DNA of 64,000 nt from Hypholoma sublateritium FD-334 SS-4 (lineage: Eukaryota; Basidiomycota; Agaricomycetes; Agaricales; Strophariaceae). The translations under genes and the position numbers were made by a program. Shown here in pieces: positions 10,691 to 21,078 of this stretch (positions are counted from its first letter, which is position 1; each line of letters begins with the position of its first letter). The stretch is from contig KN817547.1 of NCBI GenBank assembly GCA_000827495.1, forward strand, positions 235,262 to 299,261, read 5' to 3'. The notes beneath the pieces were generated by a model. It was not told the origin of the DNA, made no database searches, and saw only the letters and a list, made by a program, of their open reading frames with translations.

Positions 10691-13315
10691 ATGACCGACA
10701 TCGTAACTGCTCTTGGGCCAGGCAAGAAGCTTGATTTACTTACCAGCTTTGCTCCTGACTATGTCACCGTTCGTCGCGCCTTCAACGACCTCCTCGTATT
10801 CCCTCATCTCGAGGCTATCGAAGTCGCGGACGCTTCCAAGATCAACCTACTCTCGCTCGTCACGGATGGGAACAGTCGGTTCTCGGAACTTTCCAGCATC
10901 GATATCGAGCTTGCTCGCAAGGTCATAAGCTACGACGCGACCTTATCTACGATTATCGAGGCGATAAATATCCAACTACTCGTCATGACTTTGCAACCTG
11001 TCGCCCAAGAGTACGCAGACCACGCTCGAGCTGAGTCAGAGACTAATCTCAAGTTCTTCGCCGATGTAAGTTAATTCTAAGCTTTTACTATGATCTGAAT
11101 AACCGTACTAAGCATTATTGTTATTAAATATATAGTTTACAGACTACATCGGTACTGTCGACGAGCGCATTGTTGCTTTAGACAAAGCACTGGCACAACT
11201 CGACGAACAAATACAGACCCAGAGCGAGGCACTCGCCAACAAGAATATTGTATCCACCCTCTGGGAGGTACTAAAGGTCAATGTCGTCTATCACAAACCT
11301 TATTGGGATTGTTCTGATTACCGAAATTAAATGTCTTTTTATAGACACTGTACAAGCTTGCATCCACTGCCGAAGAATCAGACGTGCAAATTGCGGCTAT
11401 TCTTGGCGTCACTGTCAGCACTGTTGCCGGCTCGTTCCGGGATTTGTTCGACGACCAGTTCCGTCTCCAAAGAGTCATCTCCAGCCTTAAAGGTCTCCGC
11501 ACCCGAACCCAGGATCTCAAGACCCGATTCGTCGCTCTGAGTGCTGGATTGAAAGCCGTCAGTAGCGGCTCGAAGAGTCTTTTAGATGTCTGGGACGATG
11601 TGGCTGCTCGTATGGTCAGCGTCGCTGAGGACACAAACTTAGTCACTCCCCCTCAGGCCGCGCAGCTCACGAGCGCGTGGGCTAAAGTTGCAGCGGATGC
11701 TAAAGAATACGTTGACATTTTGCAACAGACTATAACCTCTAAATCTACCAGCGCTGTAGCCTCCCATCGCGTGCTAGCTGCCAAGTTCAACGCTATTCCT
11801 AAAGTCCCTCTTTCCGCTGCTGAGATTCGTCTTTACAAATTAGCTGCTGCGCATGGAATCGATGTCTTCCATTCTTCAGCATCCAAACGCTTAGGACACG
11901 TGGCGTTTCAGCCTGCAGCTAGGTGAGTTTTTATCAATCTACACGCCTGCAAGCATTCAAATTCTTTTATTGTAGCAACGACGAGAAAGTGGTCGAGGCA
12001 GTCCTTGGGTGCGCACATTTGTTGATTTCCTGGACATTTATATTTACTTGCCATAGCCCTCCAGCTGATACTCAGAAAAGGCTCGAAGACTTGGCTGATA
12101 GTACCGGGCGCGTCATCGACCAGTTTAATGTGGGGAAAGCTATTGCATCTTGGGTCCACGGCTGACCGCTATCATTATCCAGGTTCTTCTCCAACAGCCT
12201 TACCTTGACCAGTACAAATGCACTAGTCCCGTCGATGGCTCGGATTCCGACCTGTATACCGTCATGAACTATTATCGCAACGACTACCTCAAGCTGCAAC
12301 AGGACACACTCCCTGTTGCACGCGATTTGCGCTCGTACGCTGAACTGCAGGCGTCGCTTCTTCCTCTCGTTGTTCCGGACCCTCAAGCACAAGATACTGA
12401 CATATCTATGAGCGCGTTCATTGCCACAAATGTACCCGTTGTAGAGGAGTTCAAGGACAAGGCGACGGCCCTATCCGATCGTTCGTGAGTAATAACGAGG
12501 CGCTCAAAATATTGATATCTCATTTGCGCTGTTTGCAGTACCAAAGTCAAGAACGACTGGGACAACGTCGTCAACTTGGTGAACAAGCTAATCGCTGAAT
12601 GCAACCAGAATATCACGACGTGAGTCCGCCTGACTCCGCAATCCGCATTACCTGGGACCGATTTCTGTGTAATAGGTTTAATAACAGTATCAATGAGCTC
12701 ACTGAACAACAAAGAAATATGATTCTCTACGCATGCCTTGCCGCCTTCGGCGCATTCCTCGCGTTTACTGCAGCTGTTTTCTTGCCTGGATTTGGAATGC
12801 TGGTAGCTCTCGGCATCGGAGGTAAATTAATTTTTGTTACCGAGATATTGCCTTATCTGATTACCTTAGGTGCGCTCGGTTCACTTGCTGTCTACGAGGC
12901 TATCGCGGCATCAAAGGTTCTCCAATAATTATATTCAATATCCATCATACTAAAATTTATTGCAGATCACTGTCGCCATCAATGATTTGAGGGCTGCCCT
13001 CAGTAATGCCGAGAATACTAAAAAACACCTTCAAGAGTAAGCGCTTCAGCTATGATGGGATACTTACACGTATGTTGACGTTACCGTTTCTTTAGTTTGC
13101 TCCCATATGTCACTGGCATTGCGGCGAGCTTGTCTTCTATATCGCTCATCTGGTCGGATATAGCCACAGCTTTATCGCTTTTGGATACCTTCTACGGCGT
13201 CCTGAACGGGCCAACGGGTACCCTAGTGCTCAATGCTTTGCGCCCGAAGATTATCAGCAACTGGGTAGTTGTCCAGGAAGCTTGTGATAAGTACATCAAG
13301 ACGGTGTCGTCTTAG
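10691..13315 (+). CDS. Alpha-pore-forming-toxin-like helical protein, copy C (complete)
   Basis: Eleven exons: 10691-11065, 11136-11276, 11345-11922, 11976-12008, 12057-12129, 12183-12484, 12539-12619, 12676-12821, 12870-12916, 12966-13036, 13096-13315. All junctions are GT-AG and phases close to 688 residues. There are no cysteine-rich or enzymatic motifs. The protein is built of long helices with two hydrophobic segments. One is in the N-terminal half (about 11383-11430). The stronger one is in the C-terminal half (about 12725-12900, including LAAFGAFLAFTAAVFLPGFG). Each is followed by a long helix with a conserved W-D-x-[VI]-A motif (VWDDVA near 11590 and IWSDIA near 13155). This doubled helix-hairpin-helix plan resembles ClyA/Hbl/Nhe pore-forming proteins. 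A cytolytic or defensive role is inferred, not shown. No signal peptide is evident. It is paralogous to copy A, with shared intron positions. Confidence 0.65.
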
Positions 13316-13993
13316 TGGCGGTATTTACTTCTCATCCCTCCCAAGAACGCTCCGTTTACTATGCTATCAGAACCTCTTCCAAGTATACAGAGTGCTCGAC
13401 GGTGTATTGTACGAGTGGTTATTGCCTTCAGATCTAGCACCGCCACGACACCTCTGTAATTATGTATATTGACAGAAAGCTACTCTTTCAATTAGCTACA
13501 CACTGTCTGTCAGTCCGTTGTTTCCCAAGCCTGGGGGACATGCATGCAAGTTTCAAGTTACAGATCTCAGGGTCGGAGGTGTCTTTTACCTACTGCGACG
13601 CCGTCATGCAAGAGCCCGACGCGCTTCTTTTCCTTGTCCAGCCCGATTCTTTATCGACTTACCGGCACTAAATGCAAAGACCTAGTTATGGCGCTGCCGC
13701 CGGCTCGCCCGATGTTCCGAGGCGCAGGGCACAAAACACATACTGCGCGTAATGTCACCTCTGCTCCGCCCCCGCTGCCTTTCCCTTCCAAACGCCGCCG
13801 CGAGCCTGGGGGCGTGTCCTGCGGACCGTGGACGGCAACGACGCGCTGCTCATCTGACGTGTTTCCGTTAAACGACTTTGTTTGGGGGTATTGATCGATA
13901 AGCAAGGCAAGTAATTATACAAACTAGGTCTACTGGGGGACAACGAGTGATCAAAACTAGTCCGAGACTTCCTGGTGGATCTGTGGTCATTAA

Positions 13994-14938
13994 TCAGCGG
14001 CATCCTTTGCAAATCATGTATAACATAGGATGTACCTCATTAGCAAGGGACACCCATTCAGTCAGGGACCGATAGTACTCGTCCCGATTTTTGTCGACGA
14101 CACGATCTGGTTGCCACAGCGTAAAGGAAGAGAACTGCGCTGAAGGTACCAGTCGCCTCACATCACTGCAATCTTCTGGTATGATCTGCGCGTCAACTAT
14201 CGGCAACGTGGAGTTATCTTTAAGCGCCACCACGTTCTCCATGACCGCATCGTCGTCCAAAATCTCAATGGGCTTCGACGAGGGCGCGGCGCTGCGTGCG
14301 AGCCTTCCACGCCGCCGTGTGCTAGTGCTTGTTGGCTCGGCTTCCGATGCTCTCTCCTTTTGCTTCTCTTTCCCGCGTGTGATAGGTTTAGTCTTCACAC
14401 TTGCGCTACCTGCCTTATCTTTCTCCACGCCAGCTATTTTTTCCACTCCCTCGCTCTGCAGCAGCAGGCCACCATATCCCGCAGGGAGGTCGATCGTGAG
14501 CCCATGTATGGTGCGACCACGAAAACTCGCAACGAATCGCTTGTCTGCGTCTTCCAGGGGCGGCGCAGAGATGTTTGTAGCAGAGACCACTGTTTCCGTC
14601 GATGAAGATGGGGTCATGAACGACGACGCAGTCTGTGATGCGGGTGCGACTAAGGTGGCCTGGCTCTCGTTGTCAGCATCTGGCCTTTGTTGAGCCTCGT
14701 TTGAAGACGTTTCGACTGCTTGTGATTCCATTTCGACGTCGGAGGGCATAGACTCTGTGGGGACTGCCGTGGTTTCCTCAGTCACCCCCTGGGTTTCTGC
14801 CATCCTGAGCTTTTCAACGCGCATGTAAGCAGACACGGCCGCGGGACCTGTGTAGTCGATGTGGAACGGCATGAGATTGGGTGTACATGCTGAAATGTCC
14901 GTTGTCGAACGCGTCAATATCATAGTAGGGTTAGCCAT
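13994..14938 (-). CDS. Ribonuclease H2 non-catalytic subunit C
   Basis: Intronless gene of 314 residues starting at ATG 14938. RNase H2C, with subunits A and B, forms the nuclear enzyme that removes ribonucleotides from DNA and RNA:DNA hybrids. Family hallmarks are all present: an N-terminal M-P-F-H-I-D-Y-T-G-P-A segment, the core F-R-G-R-T-I-H-G-L-T-I-D-L-P-A-G-Y-x-G, and a C-terminal W-(x)n-EWVSLANEVH helix. Between the first two lies an acidic, Ser/Thr-rich linker of about 90 residues, and a basic low-complexity stretch (KEKQKERASE, RRRGR) follows the core. These make it longer than yeast Rnh203. The insertions are in variable loops and the core looks intact. Confidence 0.85.
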   Translation of the reverse strand: MANPTMILTRSTTDISACTPNLMPFHIDYTGPAAVSAYMRVEKLRMAETQGVTEETTAVPTESMPSDVEMESQAVETSSNEAQQRPDADNESQATLVAPASQTASSFMTPSSSTETVVSATNISAPPLEDADKRFVASFRGRTIHGLTIDLPAGYGGLLLQSEGVEKIAGVEKDKAGSASVKTKPITRGKEKQKERASEAEPTSTSTRRRGRLARSAAPSSKPIEILDDDAVMENVVALKDNSTLPIVDAQIIPEDCSDVRRLVPSAQFSSFTLWQPDRVVDKNRDEYYRSLTEWVSLANEVHPMLYMICKGCR

Positions 14939-14939
14939 T

Positions 14940-15310
14940 GAAGCAGAGAGTGGAGGTCAATGAACAACGTTGATTATGTCTGCATCAGTCAATTTCACTG
15001 GCAAGCGACAAAATCCAAAACGCGTATGGTCACAGACACGTGACCGTCTTTACCTACAGACGCTCATTCGAATAGCGTAATTTAAAGTACATAGATCACT
15101 TTCAAAAAAATTACATAAATTCTCTGTGTTGTGTTACAATTACATGAGCTTTAAGACCAAGTAATACAATGTGTAAATTTCTAAAAGGCCTACATTTGGA
15201 CCTCAGTTATGTCCATTGGTGTTACATTTAGGCGAATGATGTTGGTCCCAACTTCAGCGCTGATTTCATCGCCAGTGCAGCTCCAAACTGCACCCCAGAT
15301 ACCTGCCCTA
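14940..15310. other. Intergenic region, no feature recognised
   Basis: AT-rich spacer between the RNase H2C start and the 3' end of the membrane protein gene on the same strand. It presumably holds the RNase H2C promoter and the upstream gene's terminator. I see no coding potential. Confidence 0.4.
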
Positions 15311-15312
15311 AG

Positions 15313-16605
15313 TCAATAAGGCGAAGGCAACTGATGAACGTGTACAGCTAGCGGTTCCGTTAAACCATGAGTCTGTAGGCGCGGCAGGATTGCAATGCCA
15401 ATGGCTTCTAGGTCCGATGCTGTTCGCGGGAACGCTGCCTTGGGTAGTAGCAGTGACGGTGTCTCAGACTCGCAGTCGTCGCGCACCGATTGCGTGTCTG
15501 GGCAGGGTGTGAAAATAAGCGTTTCTACTGTAGATTCATAGTTTATCCCGCGGAATGTCCCATGAGAGCTGCGGTGGAAGAGCATTGGATTTAGGCGGAA
15601 TATGATGTTTGTGACGACAGGGAGGCTAGCAACTGACAGCGCCACGCAGCCCTGCAAATCCAAGCATAATTATGTTTTAAAATTGTAAGCTAACGCACAG
15701 AGGATCAGGATGCGCACCTCGACCAGAGCGGCGATCAACATCATTGTTTTATCCTTCCCCTTGAGAATAAAGGAAACGTGCACTATTGAAGCAAGCGTCG
15801 TGGCCATGCACGTGGAAAATATAAACTTGAGGCGGTGCCGCAAGCTGCTATCCTGGATCACACAAAAGAGCTGTAGCGATGAAAATAGCAGTGTGACATC
15901 GGCAAAGACACCCGCTGCGAAATGAAAGCGTAATCAGACTGATGCTTTGGGCATTTCAGTGTAATAGACAACGGAACACATACCAGTCAACTGTAGGATT
16001 GCCATTTGCCTGGTCGGCGAGCACGAGGAGATGTTGATAGGGGAGCGGTGGCGCTCCGCTTCGCAACTCCAGAAAAGTTGGCATGTAAGGATGGCCCACA
16101 GGAGGATAAAAATGGCTGCTAAGACCGAATGAAGACGAAATTGCTCTCTCCCGCGACCAAGGCGTATTATAGTGCAGAGAATGGCTATTCGTGCACTCCT
16201 GTGAATATCGATGTTGAGTTAGAGGGAAAAGGTTATGCGAAAACGTGACGAACCAAACAGTGGCATAAAATGTCGCTGTGAAGATATAGGAAAGAGTGAA
16301 GGTGTCGATTTGCCCTAATTTCACTGAATGTCGGCGCCCAAATTTGGCTATCGATAAAAAGAGGTGACCAGACCTTTCGATACCAAAATCACTACCATTT
16401 GCGTCACCAGAAAGCACATAGACAGTATTGCACAGTGCTGGGGGCGCATCAGAGCCCGGTTTGATCATACGACAGATAGGAGCCTCACATCGTCCTTCCT
16501 GTAGTTATTCCACCTGATGTACAACCGCAGAAGTGTCATTGCAATGGCGAACGCAGTGCATATCGTTGATGTCACTTTCGTTTTCGTCAGCGAACAATCA
16601 GCCAT
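15313..16605 (-). CDS. Seven-helix integral membrane protein of the fungal rhodopsin-like/SAT4-PTH11-type fold
   Basis: Multi-exon minus-strand gene. I choose ATG 16605 (MADCSLTKTK), which leads directly into the first membrane helix; in-frame ATGs further upstream would add a non-conserved leader. Conserved features in order: TM1 followed by L-R-L-Y-I-R-W-(x)5-K-D-D; then after an intron H-C-A-I-L-S-M-C-F-L-V; F-Y-A-T-V-W-S-A-R-I-A-I-L-C-T-I-I-R (the classic W-x-A-R-x-[AS]-I-L helix); a TM ending C-Q-L-F-W-S-C; G-V-F-A-D-V-T-L-L-F-S-S; and a last helix with A-L-V-E-G-C-V-A-L-S-V-A-S-L-P-V-V. Members are surface or organelle membrane proteins, mostly of unknown ligand. The donor near 16375 (GTCTGG) is weak but needed to keep the frame. 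Confidence 0.7.
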
Positions 16606-16609
16606 TGGA

Positions 16610-17618
16610 AAGATTGATGCTGCATACGTTCGATTTGCGTTGAGGAGGCATCTGGGTTCATTAAGGGCGAAGGCAGGAGACAAAGGCAGAAAGGCGAGGC
16701 CACGGCTGTACCCTATGTCGATGCACCTAATATGGGGGCAGCGTGGTAGGGCATGCGGCGCTAGACCGAATAGGTCTATCCTAGGCATATCCGGCATATA
16801 AGTAGTATTCGCTCTGTTGCGCTGCTGCTGTACAACCACAATTGACAGGCTATGCATGCACATGTGGGGAGCACACTGGGTTCTCGCCTACATTCATTTA
16901 TGCAGTCCGAATGAGTCATAATCGAAGTCTGTTGTGATCAACGATGACACGCTGTCTTTCGAATTGCGGGGCGGTACAGACGTGAGGATCCTTGGTTTAT
17001 TTCACAGCAGTTGTTGAAAGGTGTGCGGGTTGTGGAAAGGTGTGCGGTGAGCTATCTATTTCTAAATGCTGTGCAGGAGTAACACAACAGTGAGGTCGTG
17101 TGGGGACCAAACGTCATATCTAACATACCTAGGCAGGTCTGAGCGGATGCTCGTTGCTTTCGCCCTCTCGATTTTATGAGAATTTTATCGCCAAGGATGG
17201 CGATTTGGAAGGGCCATCAGGATTCAACAGGACGGCAACCAGGCCTGCGCCCTGCACCGCCAGCCATTGTCTGCCAGAGAAAGACTGCGGACAGTTGGTG
17301 TGCACTGTTCGCCGTAGATCGTTTATGGATGATAGTGGAAGTACATGTGGAGCGTAAAGCATGTAAAAAGTATGACTCTCTGCAGAGCAATGGTGAGCAG
17401 CAAGTAAGCGGGATTTCTGAATGTTCGCTGCTCGCTGTCCAACGCCGCAGCAAAGCCGTTGCGTGACGTAATTGGGGCGGTGCAGAACGGCAGCTAACAA
17501 GAGCAAATAAGGCTTCACGCTACAGAGCCCGACGTTGCCCTTTGCTTTTCTTGCCACCAGCGTTGTCAGAGCCCACCAAAAGCCACACTCGAGCCAGGCG
17601 CTCACTACCACCTCAAAA
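16610..17618. other. Divergent promoter region
   Basis: About 1 kb between the membrane protein start (-) and DNM1 (+). Several short ORFs occur on both strands, but none continues through plausible splice sites or shows a recognisable domain. It is presumably a shared 5' regulatory region. Confidence 0.4.
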
Positions 17619-20602
17619 ATGGACTCGGAACTCATCAAACTTGTGAACAAGCTGCAAGACACGTTCAGCAATCTCGGTACGCAAAATCGCGGCTCGGATA
17701 TTTCTGGAGTGGTGTTGATTTCCATGTCTATGTCAAGGCGGAGAGCTGGATATGCCCCAACTCATTGTGGTATGTCGGTATTAATGCGGAATTTTTGATC
17801 ATTGCTCTGAAACTCGGGAAAAGGTGGGCAGCCAGTCTTCGGGAAAGTCGAGTGTCCTAGAAACGTGAGCAACTACCAGTAACCACATCGAGGTGGCACT
17901 AACCTTTGCATAGAATTGTCGGCCGCGACTTCCTTCCCCGCGGTCAGGGAATTGTTACGCGTCGACCGCTCGTTCTGCAGCTCATCAACACTCCGGAGCC
18001 GACCGATAGTTCGTACCGGGAGTGGGGCCAGTTCTTGCATATCGACAAAAAGTTCACCGACTTCAGCGAGATTCGCAAGGAGATCGAGCAAGAGACCTTC
18101 CGTGTGGCGGGACAGAACAAGGGTGTTAGCAAGCTGCCTATATCCTTGCGTATATACAGCCCAGATGTGCTTGACCTCACGCTGGTTGATCTACCTGGGT
18201 TGACAAAGGTGCGTCATTGAGTCCCCTTTGTGACGCATATTAACGTGCGTAGATCCCTGTGGGTGATCAACCAAGCGATATCGAGAGGCAAATTCGGAAT
18301 CTGGTGCTTGATTACATTTCAAAGCCCAACAGGTATGTGGTCAGCATACTGGTACTCTACCCAACACCCATTAAATTTCCATAGTGTGATTCTCGCTGTT
18401 TCCCCCGCCAACGTGGATTTGGCCAACTCTGAATCACTCAAGCTTGCCAGATCCGTCGACTCGCAAGGCCGCCGGACGATCGGCGTTCTGACCAAACTTG
18501 ATCTCATGGATGCGGGCACCAACGCGCTGGACATCCTCACTGGACGCGTCTATCCCCTCAAGCTCGGATTTATCGGTATCGTCAATCGCAGTCAACAAGA
18601 TATCAACTCGGAAAAGAGCATGGCGGATGCCTTGGACAGCGAGACCGAATTTTTCCGAAACCATCCCGCGTATCGAAATATTGCGCACAAGAACGGCACT
18701 AAATACCTCGCGAAGTCGCTGAACCAGGTGTTAATCAACCACATCCGCGACAAGCTCCCTGACATGAAGGCACGGCTGAACACCCTGATGGGACAGGCTC
18801 AGCAGGAGCTGAACTCGTTTGGAGATTCGGCTATCTTTGGGGACAAGAACCAGCAGGGAGGTCTTATTCTGCGGCTAATGACGCAGTTCGCGCGCGACTT
18901 CGTCTCTTCAATAGAAGGCACTAAGGTGGACATTTCCACAAAGGAGCTGTCTGGAGGTGCACGGATATACTACATCTTCAACGACATCTTTGGCCGGGCG
19001 CTGGGCTCGATAGACGCTACACATAACCTAGAGAATCAAGACATCCGCACCGCCATCCGCAATTCGACCGGCCCGCGACCGAGTTTATTTGTGCCTGAGA
19101 TGGCCTTCGACCTGCTCGTGAAGCCCCAAATCAAGCTGCTGGAAGCGCCGAGTTTGCGATGCGTGGAGTTGGTGTACGAGGAGCTGGTCAAGATATGCCA
19201 TAATTGTACCAGTGCCGTGCGTGTCTTTAGGCTCTTTGACTGGCGTTAGTGCTGATACTTTGACAGGAGCTGCAACGATTCCCGAGGCTACACGCCCAGC
19301 TGATCGAAGTTGTATCGGAGTTGCTACGCGAACGCCTTGGGCCAACATCTGAATATGCACAGAGTTTGATCGAGATCCAGGCAGCGTACATCAACACCAA
19401 TCACCCCGCATTCATCTCTGGCTCTGCAATGGCTGCTCAGCAGGGAAGTCAATCAAGTCGACCACAAATATCCCAAAGGGTGAGTGACAGCACTTCAACG
19501 GTCTCGCATATTTACTCACTCTCCGCAGCCCCAATCCACTGAACCTATCAATGGTAACGGTGGCCAAGATGATGAGGAAGAATCCTTGTCGGACGACCCC
19601 AATGGGCCGAACGGACTTTTCCCGCCGCGTGAAGGGCGCTCCGTGTCTTCAACGATATACGATCGCTCCCGCAGCTCCACCTCCGCATCATCCACCTCGA
19701 CGACAACAGGCGGGCCCAACACTGTTGTTAAGCGCTCCTCGTCGAAGACACGCTCACATCGGGCGTCTCACGGCGGCGTAGCATCGCAGATATCCGCTAC
19801 ACGGCCGCCAGGTGCCTTTGAACGCCCCCAACATCAAGTGAACGGTATGTCCGCGGGATCGTCACCACCAGCGGGCTCGGCGCGCGAGACGTTCCTCAAT
19901 TACTTCTTCGGGCAGAACGGGCCTGGGCCCATTGCAGGCTCGAGCGTCGAGCGTGCACACGGGCACGGGCATGGGGGACACCATAACAGTACCGGCAGCT
20001 CCGAGATGGCGCAGATCGTACCAGTGGGCCGGGATATGTCTGGCGCGGAGTCTACGATGGCGTCGGGGCTTATGGCTGGCAAGCGGGGCATTGATGGCAA
20101 TAATGCGGCGTATGACATGAAGAGTCTCGGGCGGCACATCGAAGCGGTAAGTGGCGCTTTTCGTATTTTTTCTTTCTTTCGCGTAATGGGACAAGCGGAG
20201 AACGAGTGTCTCCGCCGCCGCCTGCGCGTATCTTTTCGTCGTCGTTTTACTCGAAACTTATTCCACCATCTGCTCTAGGTTTCGGCCGACGGCTCGCAGA
20301 TGTCTGTGCGCGAGGAGATGGAGACGCAGCTCATCCGGTCGTTGATCTCATCGTATTTCAACATCGTGCGCCAGAGCATCCAGGACATCATCCCCAAAGC
20401 CATCATGCACTTCCTCGTCAACCATACTGCGCAGCAGGTGCAGAACCGGCTTGTCTCATCCCTGTACAAGCCGGACCTCTTCGCGGATATGCTCAATGAA
20501 GACGAGGCGCTTGTCGCGGAGCGGACACGGGTCAAGGCCCTGCTCGACGCGTACAAGGAAGCATTCAAAACACTGTCCGATGTCAGTCTCAAGTCTACAT
20601 AG
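17619..20602 (+). CDS. DNM1: Dynamin-related GTPase Dnm1 (mitochondrial/peroxisomal fission)
   Basis: Nine exons (17619-17676, 17738-17769, 17824-17864, 17914-18208, 18253-18332, 18385-19216, 19267-19479, 19529-20146, 20279-20602) close in phase to 830 residues. The GTPase domain carries the P-loop G-S-Q-S-S-G-K-S, switch D-L-P-G, and T-K-L-D plus N-R-S-Q. The dynamin middle domain follows, then a Ser/Thr-rich insert B of about 250 residues containing F-L-N-Y-F-F-G, and a C-terminal GTPase effector domain ([14 protein letters not shown]...). S-P-A-N-V-D-L-A-N and [14 protein letters not shown] favour Dnm1 over Vps1. It assembles into rings on the outer mitochondrial membrane and peroxisomes to drive fission. 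Insert B, which is variable in Dnm1 proteins, is long here. Confidence 0.93.
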
Positions 20603-21078
20603 AGTGAATCGTCGAGGTCCCCTCAGGGTTCGAAGAAAGTATGCTTTCCCTTTTCACGTTATGAATTACATTATTACCCTACCACTCGCTTCAGGCAGGC
20701 AATTTCCTACAATTTTTCGGTTTTACACATAATGAATTTACCAGATATGCACATACTTATGACATTGTCATATTAGAATCACAGCCGGAATCTCTATAAA
20801 TCGTGACATGTCATTGAAGCAGATCTGGGCCGCAGTCTACAAACATTTGTGCTATGGCTACGGAGTGAGAGTCACAGATAGGGCTGAGCGGGCTATGAGC
20901 CCAAGGATGGATCCTTGAGCCCACGCAAAAACCGCTTGGCGAAACGTGGTTGGGAGCACAGAATACGGCCGCAAATCACCTAGGGCGCGTCGTGAAGACA
21001 GATACGGAGACAAGCAGATAGCAGAGCGGTTCATTCCACAGGGAATACGAGTCACGGACAACACAAGTGCAAAGCAGC
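20603..21078. other. Convergent 3' intergenic region
   Basis: Lies between the DNM1 stop and the stop of the minus-strand AAA gene, so it should carry both terminators. It is AT-rich at 20700-20800. No coding sequence was recognised. Confidence 0.4.

Noticed and set aside
13994..14693. 200-codon plus-strand ORF at 14091-14693
   Set aside because: Antisense to the RNase H2C gene, whose conserved core is on the minus strand.
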